Assembly: GCF_000011645.1 (NCBI RefSeq)
Contig: NC_006270.3
Span: 2,601,501-2,665,500 of the forward strand
Direction of reading: 5' to 3'
Origin: Bacillus licheniformis DSM 13 = ATCC 14580
GTDB taxonomy: Bacteria; Bacillota; Bacilli; Bacillales; Bacillaceae
Length of the DNA: 64,000 nt
Shown here: piece by piece, positions 53,511 to 61,220 of the stretch
Layout: each line of letters begins with the position of its first letter
Numbering within the stretch: position 1 is the first letter of the stretch
The notes under the pieces: generated by a model
The model's input: only the letters and a program-made list of their open reading frames with translations
Told to the model about the DNA's origin: nothing
Databases searched by the model: none
Position numbers and translations under genes: made by a program

Positions 53511-54029
53511 TTATTCCTCCCACTGAATATGGCCTTTCCGTTTTAGAGCGCTGAGAATTCTGCGTTCGACTTGGCGGTTGAAACGCGTAAAAAAGCCGTC
53601 GGAAGCAGCCACAGGCACGACAAGAATGGTATGGAACCCGTTGCGGTTCCCTCCAAGCACATCTGTCATGAGCTGATCTCCTATGACAACGACGTCTTCT
53701 TTTTTAAGACCCATATTTTTAACGGCTTTTCTGAAAGCTCTGCCCATCGGTTTTTTCGCTTTGTAAATAAACGGAATATTAAGCGGTTCAGAAAATATTT
53801 TGACGCGTTTTTCATTATTATTAGAGACAATTGTCACTTTAATCCCGTGCTCTTTCATCTCTTCAAACCACTCGATAAGACGCGGTGTAGCACTCGGCCT
53901 GTCCCATTCTACAAGCGTATTGTCCAAATCTGTAATAATCCCTTTTACATTGCGCTCTTTTAGTTTTTCAGGGGTAATATGAAAAATATTTTTTACAAAT
54001 TCATCCGGCAAAAAAAACTTTTTTAACAC
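53511..54029 (-). CDS. yqeG: HAD-family phosphatase YqeG
   Basis: A 172-aa HAD-superfamily protein of subfamily IIIA with the nucleophile motif ITDLDNTLVEW near 31-41 and VVIGDQLMTDVLGGNR near 120-135. It heads the operon. The GTG at 54029 gives the B. subtilis length; the upstream in-frame extension lacks conservation by recall. Physiological substrate unknown. Confidence 0.93.
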   Translation of the reverse strand: MLKKFFLPDEFVKNIFHITPEKLKERNVKGIITDLDNTLVEWDRPSATPRLIEWFEEMKEHGIKVTIVSNNNEKRVKIFSEPLNIPFIYKAKKPMGRAFRKAVKNMGLKKEDVVVIGDQLMTDVLGGNRNGFHTILVVPVAASDGFFTRFNRQVERRILSALKRKGHIQWEE

Positions 54030-54152
54030 AAAGCCGCACCCTTTCCTTTCAATTACTGCTTCTTTTTTCAATGTGTCGAATCAAATCTAAAAGTGTCTTA
54101 AAAAATCGGCTGTCCGAAAAGTTTTCGACATATAATAGGATTCTTCAACAGG

Positions 54153-54252
54153 TGTGGATAAAATTACACACAGTATCCACTCATATTTCATCGACCTTTT
54201 ATTAAATTATAAACATGATACCCACAAGTTATCCACTTTTTGGTGTGGATAA
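54153..54252. promoter_or_regulatory. DnaA boxes upstream of sda
   Basis: Two perfect boxes on the minus strand, read as TGTGGATAA at 54153-54161 and 54244-54252. One box with a single mismatch is on the plus strand (TTATCCACT at 54229-54237), and a weaker one (GTATCCACT) is near 54173. In B. subtilis DnaA drives sda in response to replication stress, so this is the expected control region. Confidence 0.85.
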
Positions 54253-54260
54253 CAGAACGA

Positions 54261-54289
54261 TTGTTCTCGCCCAATATTCATGATAGATT
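54261..54289 (+). promoter_or_regulatory. Sigma-A promoter candidate of sda
   Basis: TTGTTC (54261-54266), 17 bases, TAGATT (54284-54289). The nearest perfect DnaA box ends nine bases before the -35, a position suited to activation. Confidence 0.5.
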
Positions 54290-54397
54290 ATAGGTACTTC
54301 AAACAAAGATCATATAACTTAACATTTTATGCTTATTCCAAACAGGTTATTCCAATTTTCATGAGGAGGTGTCTTCCCCATTAAATGGGTACCGAGT

Positions 54398-54538
54398 ATG
54401 AAAAAGCTGTCTGATGAACTTTTAATAGAATCATACATTAAAGCAAATGAGATGAATTTGAACCGCGAATTCATCGAGCTGATTGAAACCGAAATCAAAA
54501 GAAGGTCGCTCGGTCATCTGCTTTCCGTCTCTTCATAG
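54398..54538 (+). CDS. sda: Sporulation checkpoint protein Sda
   Basis: A 46-aa helical-hairpin inhibitor of the sporulation histidine kinase KinA. The conserved core KLSDELLIESYIKANEMNLN and IKRRSLGHLLSVSS are present. The coordinates give the conserved 46-residue form. The strong AGGAGGTG at 54364-54371 lies 26 bases before this ATG but eight bases before an in-frame ATT at 54380, which would give 52 aa as in the longer B. subtilis annotation. A CCCGGG-centred imperfect palindrome and seven T after the stop may be the terminator. Confidence 0.92.
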   Translation: MKKLSDELLIESYIKANEMNLNREFIELIETEIKRRSLGHLLSVSS

Positions 54539-54633
54539 CTCAAGCACTCCCGGGCGCTCTTGCCGCTTTTTTTCACTTAGGTTGATATTATATCACTTGA
54601 ATAATACGCTTACTACTGTTTTTCATGAAAAAA

Positions 54634-54654
54634 CACCTCTCTATAAAAGAGGTG
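54634..54654 (-). terminator. Terminator of the YjcZ-like gene
   Basis: A 7-bp stem (CACCTCT at 54634-54640 with AGAGGTG at 54648-54654), followed on the minus strand by six T. It begins next to the stop codon of the small gene at 54655. Confidence 0.8.
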
Positions 54655-54810
54655 CTATTTGAAGAATCCGCGAGGACTAAGCCAGTAGAACCCGCCGATG
54701 ACCAGCAGGACGACTAAAAGGACGACAACGAACGCATATCCGTATGCGGCGCCTGCATATCCGGGATAAGCCGGGTACGAACACGGACCAGCGGGAAAAG
54801 GATATCCCAT
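54655..54810 (-). CDS. Small YjcZ-like sporulation protein
   Basis: A 51-aa protein: a Gly/Tyr/Pro/Ala-rich N-terminal half (MGYPFPAGPCSYPAYPGY) and a single membrane helix (FVVVLLVVLLVIGGFYW) with a short basic tail. This is the plan of the YjcZ family of small hydrophobic proteins found in Bacillus spores. The ATG has AAAGGAGG nine bases upstream, and a terminator follows directly, so it is a complete one-gene unit. The family call is by composition and layout. Confidence 0.7.
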   Translation of the reverse strand: MGYPFPAGPCSYPAYPGYAGAAYGYAFVVVLLVVLLVIGGFYWLSPRGFFK

Positions 54811-54887
54811 CGCATCATTCCTCCTTTGGTCTGTTATAGTAACAGCCTATGAAGAAAAAGGAGAAATGGCTAGGCCTTTTACTTAAA

Positions 54888-55619
54888 TCAAGACGTTTTT
54901 ATGATTTTGCTTTTGTTAATTCCTTCAAAAATAATTCGCGCGCCTTTTGGGGTTAAGTGATTTCCCGATGGGTCGATAAACCTCGAATGGATCAGCTTCT
55001 CATCTGTAGCTCCGCCCGCTTTTTTCACGATGTTTTTCCAGTTGTCGATAAGCGGAACATCAAGTTCCCGCGCCGTTTCCCTTGTGACGTCATTATAGGA
55101 ATCGTGCCATTTACGCGCTCCACCGTATTTTTCAAACGAAGAAGCCCGGTATCTTGCATAATAAAAGATGTTGTCCCCGCTTCCTTCGACGATCGGCAGG
55201 CACGTCATTAAAACCGGCTCTATCCCGCGGCGGCGGCTTTCTTTAACAAAATAATAAAGGTTTTCTTTAAACCTTTTTTTGGATACGCGCGGCAGCCCTT
55301 TCGTAAGAATTGCTGCATCATTTGTTCCGAACATGATAAAAAGATATGCCGGCTGCTTGTCCAGCACATCCTTCCTGAACCGAAACCTGGCGTCTTCCGT
55401 CGTTTCTCCGCCTATTCCTGCATTATTTATTTTGTACTGCCCTTGAAGGGAAGTCTGAAGTAAATTGACCCACTTTTCCGCTTTTGGATAATCGCGAAAT
55501 TGCCAATTTGAGCCGCGTGTATTGCTGTCTCCAAATGCTACGACTTTTCTGGGATCGTCCTCTCCGCAGCCTGAAAGCAGAAGCAGAAAAACGAGAACCA
55601 TCACCAAGCTTTTTTTCAT
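54888..55619 (-). CDS. yqeF: SGNH/GDSL-hydrolase lipoprotein YqeF
   Basis: A 243-aa lipoprotein: signal peptide with lipobox LLSGC (Cys18), then a GDSL esterase/lipase-like domain with block I VVAFGDSNTRGSNW (nucleophile Ser near 32), block III FGTNDAAIL and a C-terminal block ending in HLTPKGA with the catalytic His. The length equals B. subtilis YqeF. It is anchored outside the membrane; substrate unknown. Confidence 0.92.
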   Translation of the reverse strand: MKKSLVMVLVFLLLLSGCGEDDPRKVVAFGDSNTRGSNWQFRDYPKAEKWVNLLQTSLQGQYKINNAGIGGETTEDARFRFRKDVLDKQPAYLFIMFGTNDAAILTKGLPRVSKKRFKENLYYFVKESRRRGIEPVLMTCLPIVEGSGDNIFYYARYRASSFEKYGGARKWHDSYNDVTRETARELDVPLIDNWKNIVKKAGGATDEKLIHSRFIDPSGNHLTPKGARIIFEGINKSKIIKTS

Positions 55620-55762
55620 TCGTTCCACCTCCAAAAGCCAATACTACGATCATATAGGAGAGAAGCCGCACTTTCAACGGGAGAACTCTTTGTCATCCTG
55701 CCGCATCCAGTCCTTGCTATGCCTTTAACCTGTCCCCCCTGTTTAAAAACATTCGTATTGGT

Positions 55763-56527
55763 TCACGGTTTTCCGACAAATAAAGAATAAGTTTTGACAG
55801 GTCGAAAACCTAATTTTTCAGCGAGGCGGATCGATGCGCGGTTTTGCCGGTCGCAATCCCAACGCGGTTTCAAACGGTTCTTTATTGCATGTGCGATAAA
55901 GGCGCTGGCGCAGCTGACTGCAAATCCCCGCCCCCTGTAATCCGGGTGTGTTGCGATATCAACTTCGGCAAAGCGTTCCGAACAAAAAATGGTGACACAT
56001 TCGCTTGCGACCACACCTCCATGCAACACTTTAAACCCGAAACCGTTCTTCAAAAAACGGCTGGCCCCTCCCCAATACTCATCAGCGTATTTTTCAGTAA
56101 AATTCGCGCTTTTTTGAAGGTCATCTTCAGTAAATCTTTCAACCCCGGCAAATGCTGCGCCGCAATCACGCTCCTCTTTTCCGAGGAAAAATGACACGCG
56201 CTCCATTTGCTGCAGAGGATCGCCAAGCCCCCCGATTAAAAAAGCGTCCCACTCTTCAGAAGCCGAAAACACGGTAAAGCGCGCTCCGCTCCTCTGTTCA
56301 TTTAAATAATGGAGCCACTCGCTTCTTCCGCTGTCCGGAGGGTTTCCAGCGACATAATAAATCCCGGAAGATGTTCGAAAAAGAGCAGTGGCCGGTGTGA
56401 GGAAATCATCGACATAGACGTTTCCTTCGATGATTCCTTCGGCTATCGCATGCGCGAATGTCGGGCTTTCTTCCGCTAACAAAGCCTTTGCTTTTCGTTT
56501 TTCACTCGATTTCAGTTCAATCATCAT
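55763..56527 (-). CDS. GNAT family acetyltransferase
   Basis: A 254-aa protein of the two-part GNAT type: a variable N-terminal half and a C-terminal GNAT fold with the acetyl-CoA motif VDIATHPDYRGRGFAVSCAS (about 192-211) and DCDRQNRASIRLAEKLGF near the end. It probably acetylates a small molecule. The ATG at 56527 follows AGGGGGAG. It lies 28 bases after the DUF2294 gene and is probably cotranscribed with it. No specific substrate can be assigned. Confidence 0.8.
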   Translation of the reverse strand: MMIELKSSEKRKAKALLAEESPTFAHAIAEGIIEGNVYVDDFLTPATALFRTSSGIYYVAGNPPDSGRSEWLHYLNEQRSGARFTVFSASEEWDAFLIGGLGDPLQQMERVSFFLGKEERDCGAAFAGVERFTEDDLQKSANFTEKYADEYWGGASRFLKNGFGFKVLHGGVVASECVTIFCSERFAEVDIATHPDYRGRGFAVSCASAFIAHAIKNRLKPRWDCDRQNRASIRLAEKLGFRPVKTYSLFVGKP

Positions 56528-56555
56528 GACTCCCCCTCGAACTTGAGACAGATCA

Positions 56556-56930
56556 TCAAGCCCCGCCGGCTGATTCGGCGACGCCTTCAATATTGCGGTC
56601 AAAGATAAAAACAGACACTGCAATATCCTCCTGAATTTTGATGTCCGTAAAAAGGTGCTCTAGCTTCGCTCCGATAAGCTCCTCCATTCCTTCCGGCACG
56701 TGATTGGAGTAGTGTTTCTGAATCAGGGTCGTCCTTGCCGCATGCACCATTTCCCTTCCCTCCGGCGTGCTTGCGATAAACTGCTCGCTCGCCGTCAAAT
56801 TGCCGTACAGTGTCGAAACTGCCATATTGTCGACAAAGACCGTTCGTATCCGTTCAGGCCCCTTGCCAAACAGCTCTTTTCGAAGCTTGCGAATCATATC
56901 GTTGAATTCATGGATTTTTTTAGACATCAT
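56556..56930 (-). CDS. DUF2294 (MpsC-like) domain protein
   Basis: A 124-aa soluble protein with the DUF2294 pattern: KGPERIRTVFVDNMAVSTLYGN near 23-44, then GREMVHAARTTL and a C-terminal hydrophobic strand. It resembles B. subtilis YrhF, which also lies next to a formate dehydrogenase gene. Some members are named for a membrane-potential system, but no role is proven. It is divergent from the formate dehydrogenase gene across 300 bases. Confidence 0.7.
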   Translation of the reverse strand: MMSKKIHEFNDMIRKLRKELFGKGPERIRTVFVDNMAVSTLYGNLTASEQFIASTPEGREMVHAARTTLIQKHYSNHVPEGMEELIGAKLEHLFTDIKIQEDIAVSVFIFDRNIEGVAESAGGA

Positions 56931-57011
56931 GCATACCCCTTCCGTTTAAAACCTTACACCTGTCTCGATGTCCCCTTAGACATTTCACTTGGTTAAAATT
57001 TTCCTATTCTA

Positions 57012-57040
57012 TTGAATTATAATCAATATCACTTTATAAT
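57012..57040 (+). promoter_or_regulatory. Sigma-A promoter candidate of the formate dehydrogenase operon
   Basis: TTGAAT (57012-57017), 17 bases, TATAAT (57035-57040). It would give a leader of about 187 bases that includes the attenuator hairpin at 57143-57204. Confidence 0.6.
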
Positions 57041-57142
57041 TAAAGCCGGGCTGATGGATTTGTAATACCGTCGTGTTATGAATCTATCGAATCTGACAAT
57101 ATAGGATTGGTCTGTTAGTAAGCTTTGCTAGTAAACTATTCC

Positions 57143-57204
57143 GCCATGTATGTTTATACCGATTTCCCGCGCCGGAAATCGGTATATATGTACATGGCTT
57201 TTTT
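57143..57204 (+). terminator. Attenuator-like terminator in the formate dehydrogenase leader
   Basis: A very long hairpin: outer GCCATGTA (57143-57150) with TACATGGC (57191-57198), and inner TATACCGATTTCC (57155-57167) with 57174-57186. The four bases between the stems pair too, with two G-U and one mismatch. This gives about 24 pairs around a 6-base loop, followed by six T. It ends 29 bases before the start codon, downstream of the promoter. Confidence 0.8.
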
Positions 57205-57233
57205 GATTTTGAACATGATGGAGGGAAATGAAG

Positions 57234-60173
57234 ATGGACGGAAAGCCAATCAGTATCCGGATAGACGGCAAAGAATTTGAAGCAGTGGCCGGGGCAACCG
57301 TTTTAGACATATTGAACAAAAACGGGTTTGAACACCCGCAAATATGCCATGTACCAGAGACGGATCCTATTCAAACGTGTGATACGTGTATTGTGGAAGC
57401 AGACGGAAAATTAAAACGGGCATGCTCCCTGCGGGCTGAAGACGGAATGACGATCAGCCTGTCAGCAGAACGGGTCAAAGCTGCACAAAAAGAAGCAATG
57501 GACCGCCTGCTCGAAAATCATTTGCTCTATTGTACGGTATGCGACAACAACAACGGGAACTGTAAGCTACATAATACGGCAGAAATGATGGGAATCGAAG
57601 ACCAGAAATACCCTTACACGCCTAAAGAAGACCCGTCTTGCGCCGTCGATATGTCACACCCCTTTTACCGCTATGATCCGAATCAGTGCATTGCTTGCGG
57701 ACAATGTGTTGAAGTTTGCCAAAACCTGCAGGTCAATGAGACGCTCTCGATTGACTGGGAGCTTGAACGGCCGCGGGTAATCTGGGATGAAGGCGTATCA
57801 ATCAACGAATCCTCATGCGTCAGCTGCGGGCAGTGTGTCACGGTCTGTCCGTGCAATGCGTTAATGGAAAAATCAATGCTTGGAAAAGCCGGTTTCATGA
57901 CAGGCATCAAACCGGATGTCATGGAGCCGATGATCGACCTTGTCAAAGATGTAGAGCCGGGATACAGCAGCATCTTTGCCGTTTCAGAAGTCGAGGCGGC
58001 GATGCGTTCACAGCGGACCAAAAAGACAAAAACCGTCTGTACGTTCTGCGGTGTCGGCTGTTCATTTGAAGTATGGACAAAAGGCCGTGACATCTTAAAA
58101 ATTCAGCCGGTTTCAGAAGCTCCAGTCAATGCCATCTCGACGTGTGTGAAAGGGAAATTCGGATGGGATTTCGTCAATTCGGAAGAACGTTTAACCAAAC
58201 CGCTGATCCGCAAAAATAACGAATTTGTCGAATCGACTTGGGAAGAAGCGCTTGACTACGTTGCCCGCAGATTAGGCTCGATTCGGGAGCAGAACGGAAA
58301 AGACGCAGTCGGATTTATTTCGTCTTCAAAAATCACGAATGAAGAAAACTACTTAATGCAAAAGCTGGCGCGGCAAGTATTTGGCACTAACAATGTCGAC
58401 AACTGCTCGCGCTACTGCCAGTCTCCGGCAACAGACGGATTGTTCCGCACGGTCGGCATGGGCGGCGATGCAGGCACCATTCAAGACATCGCGAAAGCAG
58501 GCCTCGTCATCATCGTCGGCGCCAACCCGGCCGAAGGCCACCCGGTACTGGCGACCCGCGTGAAGCGCGCCCATAAGCTTCACGGACAAAAGCTGATCGT
58601 CGCCGATCTTCGCAAAAACGAAATGGCCGAACGCTCGGATCTGTTCATCAGACCGCGGCAAGGAACTGATCAAGTATGGCTGATGGCCGTGACAAAGTAT
58701 ATGATCGACCAGGGCTGGCACGATCAGGCGTTTATCGATGAAAACGTCAATTTCTTTGAGGAATATAAGCAATCTCTTGAGACATACACCCTTGAATATG
58801 CAGAAAAAATTACAGGCATCCATAAACAGACGCTGATTCAAATCGCTGAGATGATCCGCGACGCCGACGGTACATGCATTCTTTGGGGAATGGGGGTCAC
58901 CCAAAACACGGGCGGTTCCGACACGTCCGCAGCGATTTCAAACCTGCTTTTAGCTACCGGGAATTACCGCCGCCCGGGCGCAGGAGCTTACCCGCTCCGC
59001 GGCCACAACAATGTCCAGGGCGCCTGCGACATGGGGACGCTTCCCGGCTGGCTTCCGGGATATCAGCACATTACAGATGACAAAGCGCGGAAAAAGTTCG
59101 AACAAGCTTACGGCACAACAATCGACGAGGAGCCCGGACTTGACAACATTGAAATGCTTCACGCCGTTGAAGAAGGCAAAATGAAAGCCATGTATATCGT
59201 CGGAGAAGATATGGCTTTAGTCGATTCAAACGCAAACCGGGTCCATGACATTTTATCAAGCCTTGAATTCCTTGTGGTTCAGGATGTGTTCCTTTCGAAA
59301 ACAGCTCAATACGCCGACGTCGTTCTGCCTGCGTCAGCTTCTCTTGAAAAAGATGGAACTTTTACAAACACGGAAAGACGTGTCCAGCGGTTGTATCAGG
59401 CGCTCCCGCCGCTCGGAGATGCGAAGCCGGACTGGGTTATCATTCAAGACATCGCAAACCGGCTTGGAGCTGACTGGAGTTACAGCCACCCTGGCGACAT
59501 TTTTTCAGAAATGGCAAGCCTGTCTCCGCTGTTCTCCAAGGCGGATTATGACGCAATTGAAGGATGGAACAGCTTCCTGTGGGGCAGCTTGACCGGAGAA
59601 AGCACGCCTCTTTTGTATGAAGACGGCTTTAACTTTCCTGACCGGAAAGCGCGCTTTGCCATCGCAGACTGGGCAGAGCCCGCCGAATTTCCTGAGGAGT
59701 ACGACCTTCACATTAACAACGGCCGAATGCTGGAGCATTTTCACGAAGGCAATATGACAAACAAATCGGCAGGCATCCAGGCAAAAGTGCCGGACGTCTT
59801 TGTGGAAGTCTCGCCTGAGCTCGCCAAAGAACGGGGCATCTGCGACGGATCGCAGGTCAGGCTGATCTCGCCGTTTGGCGCCGTAAAATTAACGGCGCTT
59901 GTGACAGACCGGGTCAGAGCGAACGAACTTTATCTGCCGATGAACTCGACAGATAAAGAATCGGCGATCAATTTCTTGACCGGTCCCGCAGTAGATGCGC
60001 GCACCAATACACCGGCTTACAAGCAGACCAAGGTTCGTATGGAAGTGCTCGGCGGATGTGCAGAACCGCCGCTTCCGAAAACAAATCCGCGCAATAAGAA
60101 ACGCCATCCGCAAAACGGGGCTGAAGTCGAGCGGAAATGGAAGCGTCCGGGGTACGTTCATTTAACAGACTAA
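57234..60173 (+). CDS. yrhE: Formate dehydrogenase, molybdopterin-dependent catalytic subunit (YrhE-like)
   Basis: A 979-aa cytoplasmic formate dehydrogenase. N-terminal [2Fe-2S] ferredoxin domain (CDTC), His/Cys cluster (HLLYCTVCDNNNGNC), two [4Fe-4S] motifs (CIACGQCVEVC and CVSCGQCVTVC), then the bis-MGD domain beginning CTFCGVGCSFEVW. The residue aligned with the selenocysteine of E. coli FdhF is a cysteine (near 395, in NCSRYCQSP), so no selenium is needed. B. subtilis has the paralogs YrhE and YjgC; the neighbours favour YrhE. The ATG at 57234 has the best RBS spacing (GGAGG, 8 bases); one at 57228 is too close. Confidence 0.9.
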   Translation: MDGKPISIRIDGKEFEAVAGATVLDILNKNGFEHPQICHVPETDPIQTCDTCIVEADGKLKRACSLRAEDGMTISLSAERVKAAQKEAMDRLLENHLLYCTVCDNNNGNCKLHNTAEMMGIEDQKYPYTPKEDPSCAVDMSHPFYRYDPNQCIACGQCVEVCQNLQVNETLSIDWELERPRVIWDEGVSINESSCVSCGQCVTVCPCNALMEKSMLGKAGFMTGIKPDVMEPMIDLVKDVEPGYSSIFAVSEVEAAMRSQRTKKTKTVCTFCGVGCSFEVWTKGRDILKIQPVSEAPVNAISTCVKGKFGWDFVNSEERLTKPLIRKNNEFVESTWEEALDYVARRLGSIREQNGKDAVGFISSSKITNEENYLMQKLARQVFGTNNVDNCSRYCQSPATDGLFRTVGMGGDAGTIQDIAKAGLVIIVGANPAEGHPVLATRVKRAHKLHGQKLIVADLRKNEMAERSDLFIRPRQGTDQVWLMAVTKYMIDQGWHDQAFIDENVNFFEEYKQSLETYTLEYAEKITGIHKQTLIQIAEMIRDADGTCILWGMGVTQNTGGSDTSAAISNLLLATGNYRRPGAGAYPLRGHNNVQGACDMGTLPGWLPGYQHITDDKARKKFEQAYGTTIDEEPGLDNIEMLHAVEEGKMKAMYIVGEDMALVDSNANRVHDILSSLEFLVVQDVFLSKTAQYADVVLPASASLEKDGTFTNTERRVQRLYQALPPLGDAKPDWVIIQDIANRLGADWSYSHPGDIFSEMASLSPLFSKADYDAIEGWNSFLWGSLTGESTPLLYEDGFNFPDRKARFAIADWAEPAEFPEEYDLHINNGRMLEHFHEGNMTNKSAGIQAKVPDVFVEVSPELAKERGICDGSQVRLISPFGAVKLTALVTDRVRANELYLPMNSTDKESAINFLTGPAVDARTNTPAYKQTKVRMEVLGGCAEPPLPKTNPRNKKRHPQNGAEVERKWKRPGYVHLTD

Positions 60174-60194
60174 ATCAAAAGGAGGTCATCACAC

Positions 60195-60674
60195 ATGGCA
60201 GCTCCCATCACCGCCATCCGCAAAGAAGAAAAATCTGAGGAGCAAATAAAGCTTGAAAAACTCGAAGAACTCAAAGCCCTTTTGGCTGAACAGGAAGCCG
60301 CCGTTTCAAAAACGATGAAGCTTCTCGGCGAACTGAACGGCCTCGGGATCCTTGATGCCGCAGACAGCATGATCGGCGCGAAGGAAGACATCGCCAAAAT
60401 CGTCCTCGGCCAGCTGTCCAAAGAGCCGGCCAAAAACCTGATGAATACAGCCATTGCAGCAGGCGGCGCTCTCTCCAAAGCCGAACCGGAAGTCATGGGG
60501 AAACTTGTAGAAAGCATCGTCGCCGGCACAAAACAAGGAGAGGACTTTTTAAAAAGCGATAAAAAAACCGGAGTCCTCGATCTGCTGAAAGCCATGAACG
60601 ATCCGGACATCAACCGGGCCGTCGGCTTCGGCCTGCAATTTTTAAAAGGCATGGGAAAAGCGCTGAAAGAATAA
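60195..60674 (+). CDS. yrhD: DUF1641 protein, formate dehydrogenase partner (YrhD-like)
   Basis: A 159-aa helical protein with a Glu/Lys-rich first third and the DUF1641 core (GILDAADSMIGAKEDIAKIV and the C-terminal DPDINRAVGFGLQFLKGMGK). It lies 21 bases after the dehydrogenase with AAAGGAGG, as yrhD follows yrhE in B. subtilis. It is probably an accessory subunit or electron-transfer partner; the role is inferred from the constant pairing. Confidence 0.85.
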   Translation: MAAPITAIRKEEKSEEQIKLEKLEELKALLAEQEAAVSKTMKLLGELNGLGILDAADSMIGAKEDIAKIVLGQLSKEPAKNLMNTAIAAGGALSKAEPEVMGKLVESIVAGTKQGEDFLKSDKKTGVLDLLKAMNDPDINRAVGFGLQFLKGMGKALKE

Positions 60675-60682
60675 CAAATAAG

Positions 60683-60712
60683 AAAACCGGCTCACCACTT
60701 TGAGCCGGTTTT
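60683..60712. terminator. Terminator of the formate dehydrogenase operon
   Basis: A 12-bp stem (AAAACCGGCTCA at 60683-60694 with TGAGCCGGTTTT at 60701-60712). T/A-rich ends on both sides suit the convergent small gene at 60750. Confidence 0.9.
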
Positions 60713-60749
60713 CCTATTGGCGATAGAAGCACCGTCGCTTTCTGTCGCC

Positions 60750-60986
60750 TCATTTGCTGTGTGTTTCATCTTTTTTATTCAGCGATTCTTTTAAAATATT
60801 AAAAACTGCCGCCGCAATAACGACAGTCATTAACCCTGTCGTCAGCAGGTTTGGGAAGGTTTCCTGAACTCCGATCATGACCACGCTCAACACAATCAAC
60901 GAAAGTATGAACAGACGTTTGTTTTTCATCTGCCGCACCGGACCGGCTGGTTGATAGCGTTTACGATATGGTGAACCGTCCGGCAC
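60750..60986 (-). CDS. Small two-helix membrane protein, unknown
   Basis: About 78 aa: a basic, Pro-rich N-terminus followed by two hydrophobic segments (LFILSLIVLSVVMIGV and LLTTGLMTVVIAAAVFNIL) and a charged tail. I do not recognise the family. The GTG at 60986 was chosen for AAGGGG six bases upstream; a start at the internal MKNKRLF would leave a shorter cytoplasmic end. It is convergent with the formate dehydrogenase operon and divergent from sigK. Confidence 0.55.
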   Translation of the reverse strand: MPDGSPYRKRYQPAGPVRQMKNKRLFILSLIVLSVVMIGVQETFPNLLTTGLMTVVIAAAVFNILKESLNKKDETHSK

Positions 60987-61220
60987 CCTCACCCCCTTAC
61001 CTTTATTATCCCGCTCTTGTTAACTTTTGTAAACGGCTAAAAAATGGAAGCGATTGCAACGGTCGCCCTTTCCGGCGAAAACAAGCGGCTTCATGCCGAA
61101 CAGAACGCCGGAATATTTGGCAGTCCGGCAATTTTGCCGGGTACAGACACAGACATCCCCCCTCCCACATACATTTACATATAGGCTTCTGCCTACATAC
61201 ATTTTGTGGAGGTGCCGTTA

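Larger units (their letters stand above)
54030..54379. other. Divergent region between yqeG and sda with DnaA boxes
   Basis: These 350 bases hold the yqeG upstream region, a group of DnaA-box-like sites (54153-54252) and the sda promoter. A CGAAAA/TTTTCG inverted repeat lies near 54116-54128. No further reading frame is seen. Confidence 0.6.

Noticed and set aside
61168..61203. Two CATACATT boxes resembling a sigma-E -10 before sigK
   Set aside because: The second is too close to the RBS to give a useful start, and neither has a convincing -35 box at the proper spacing.
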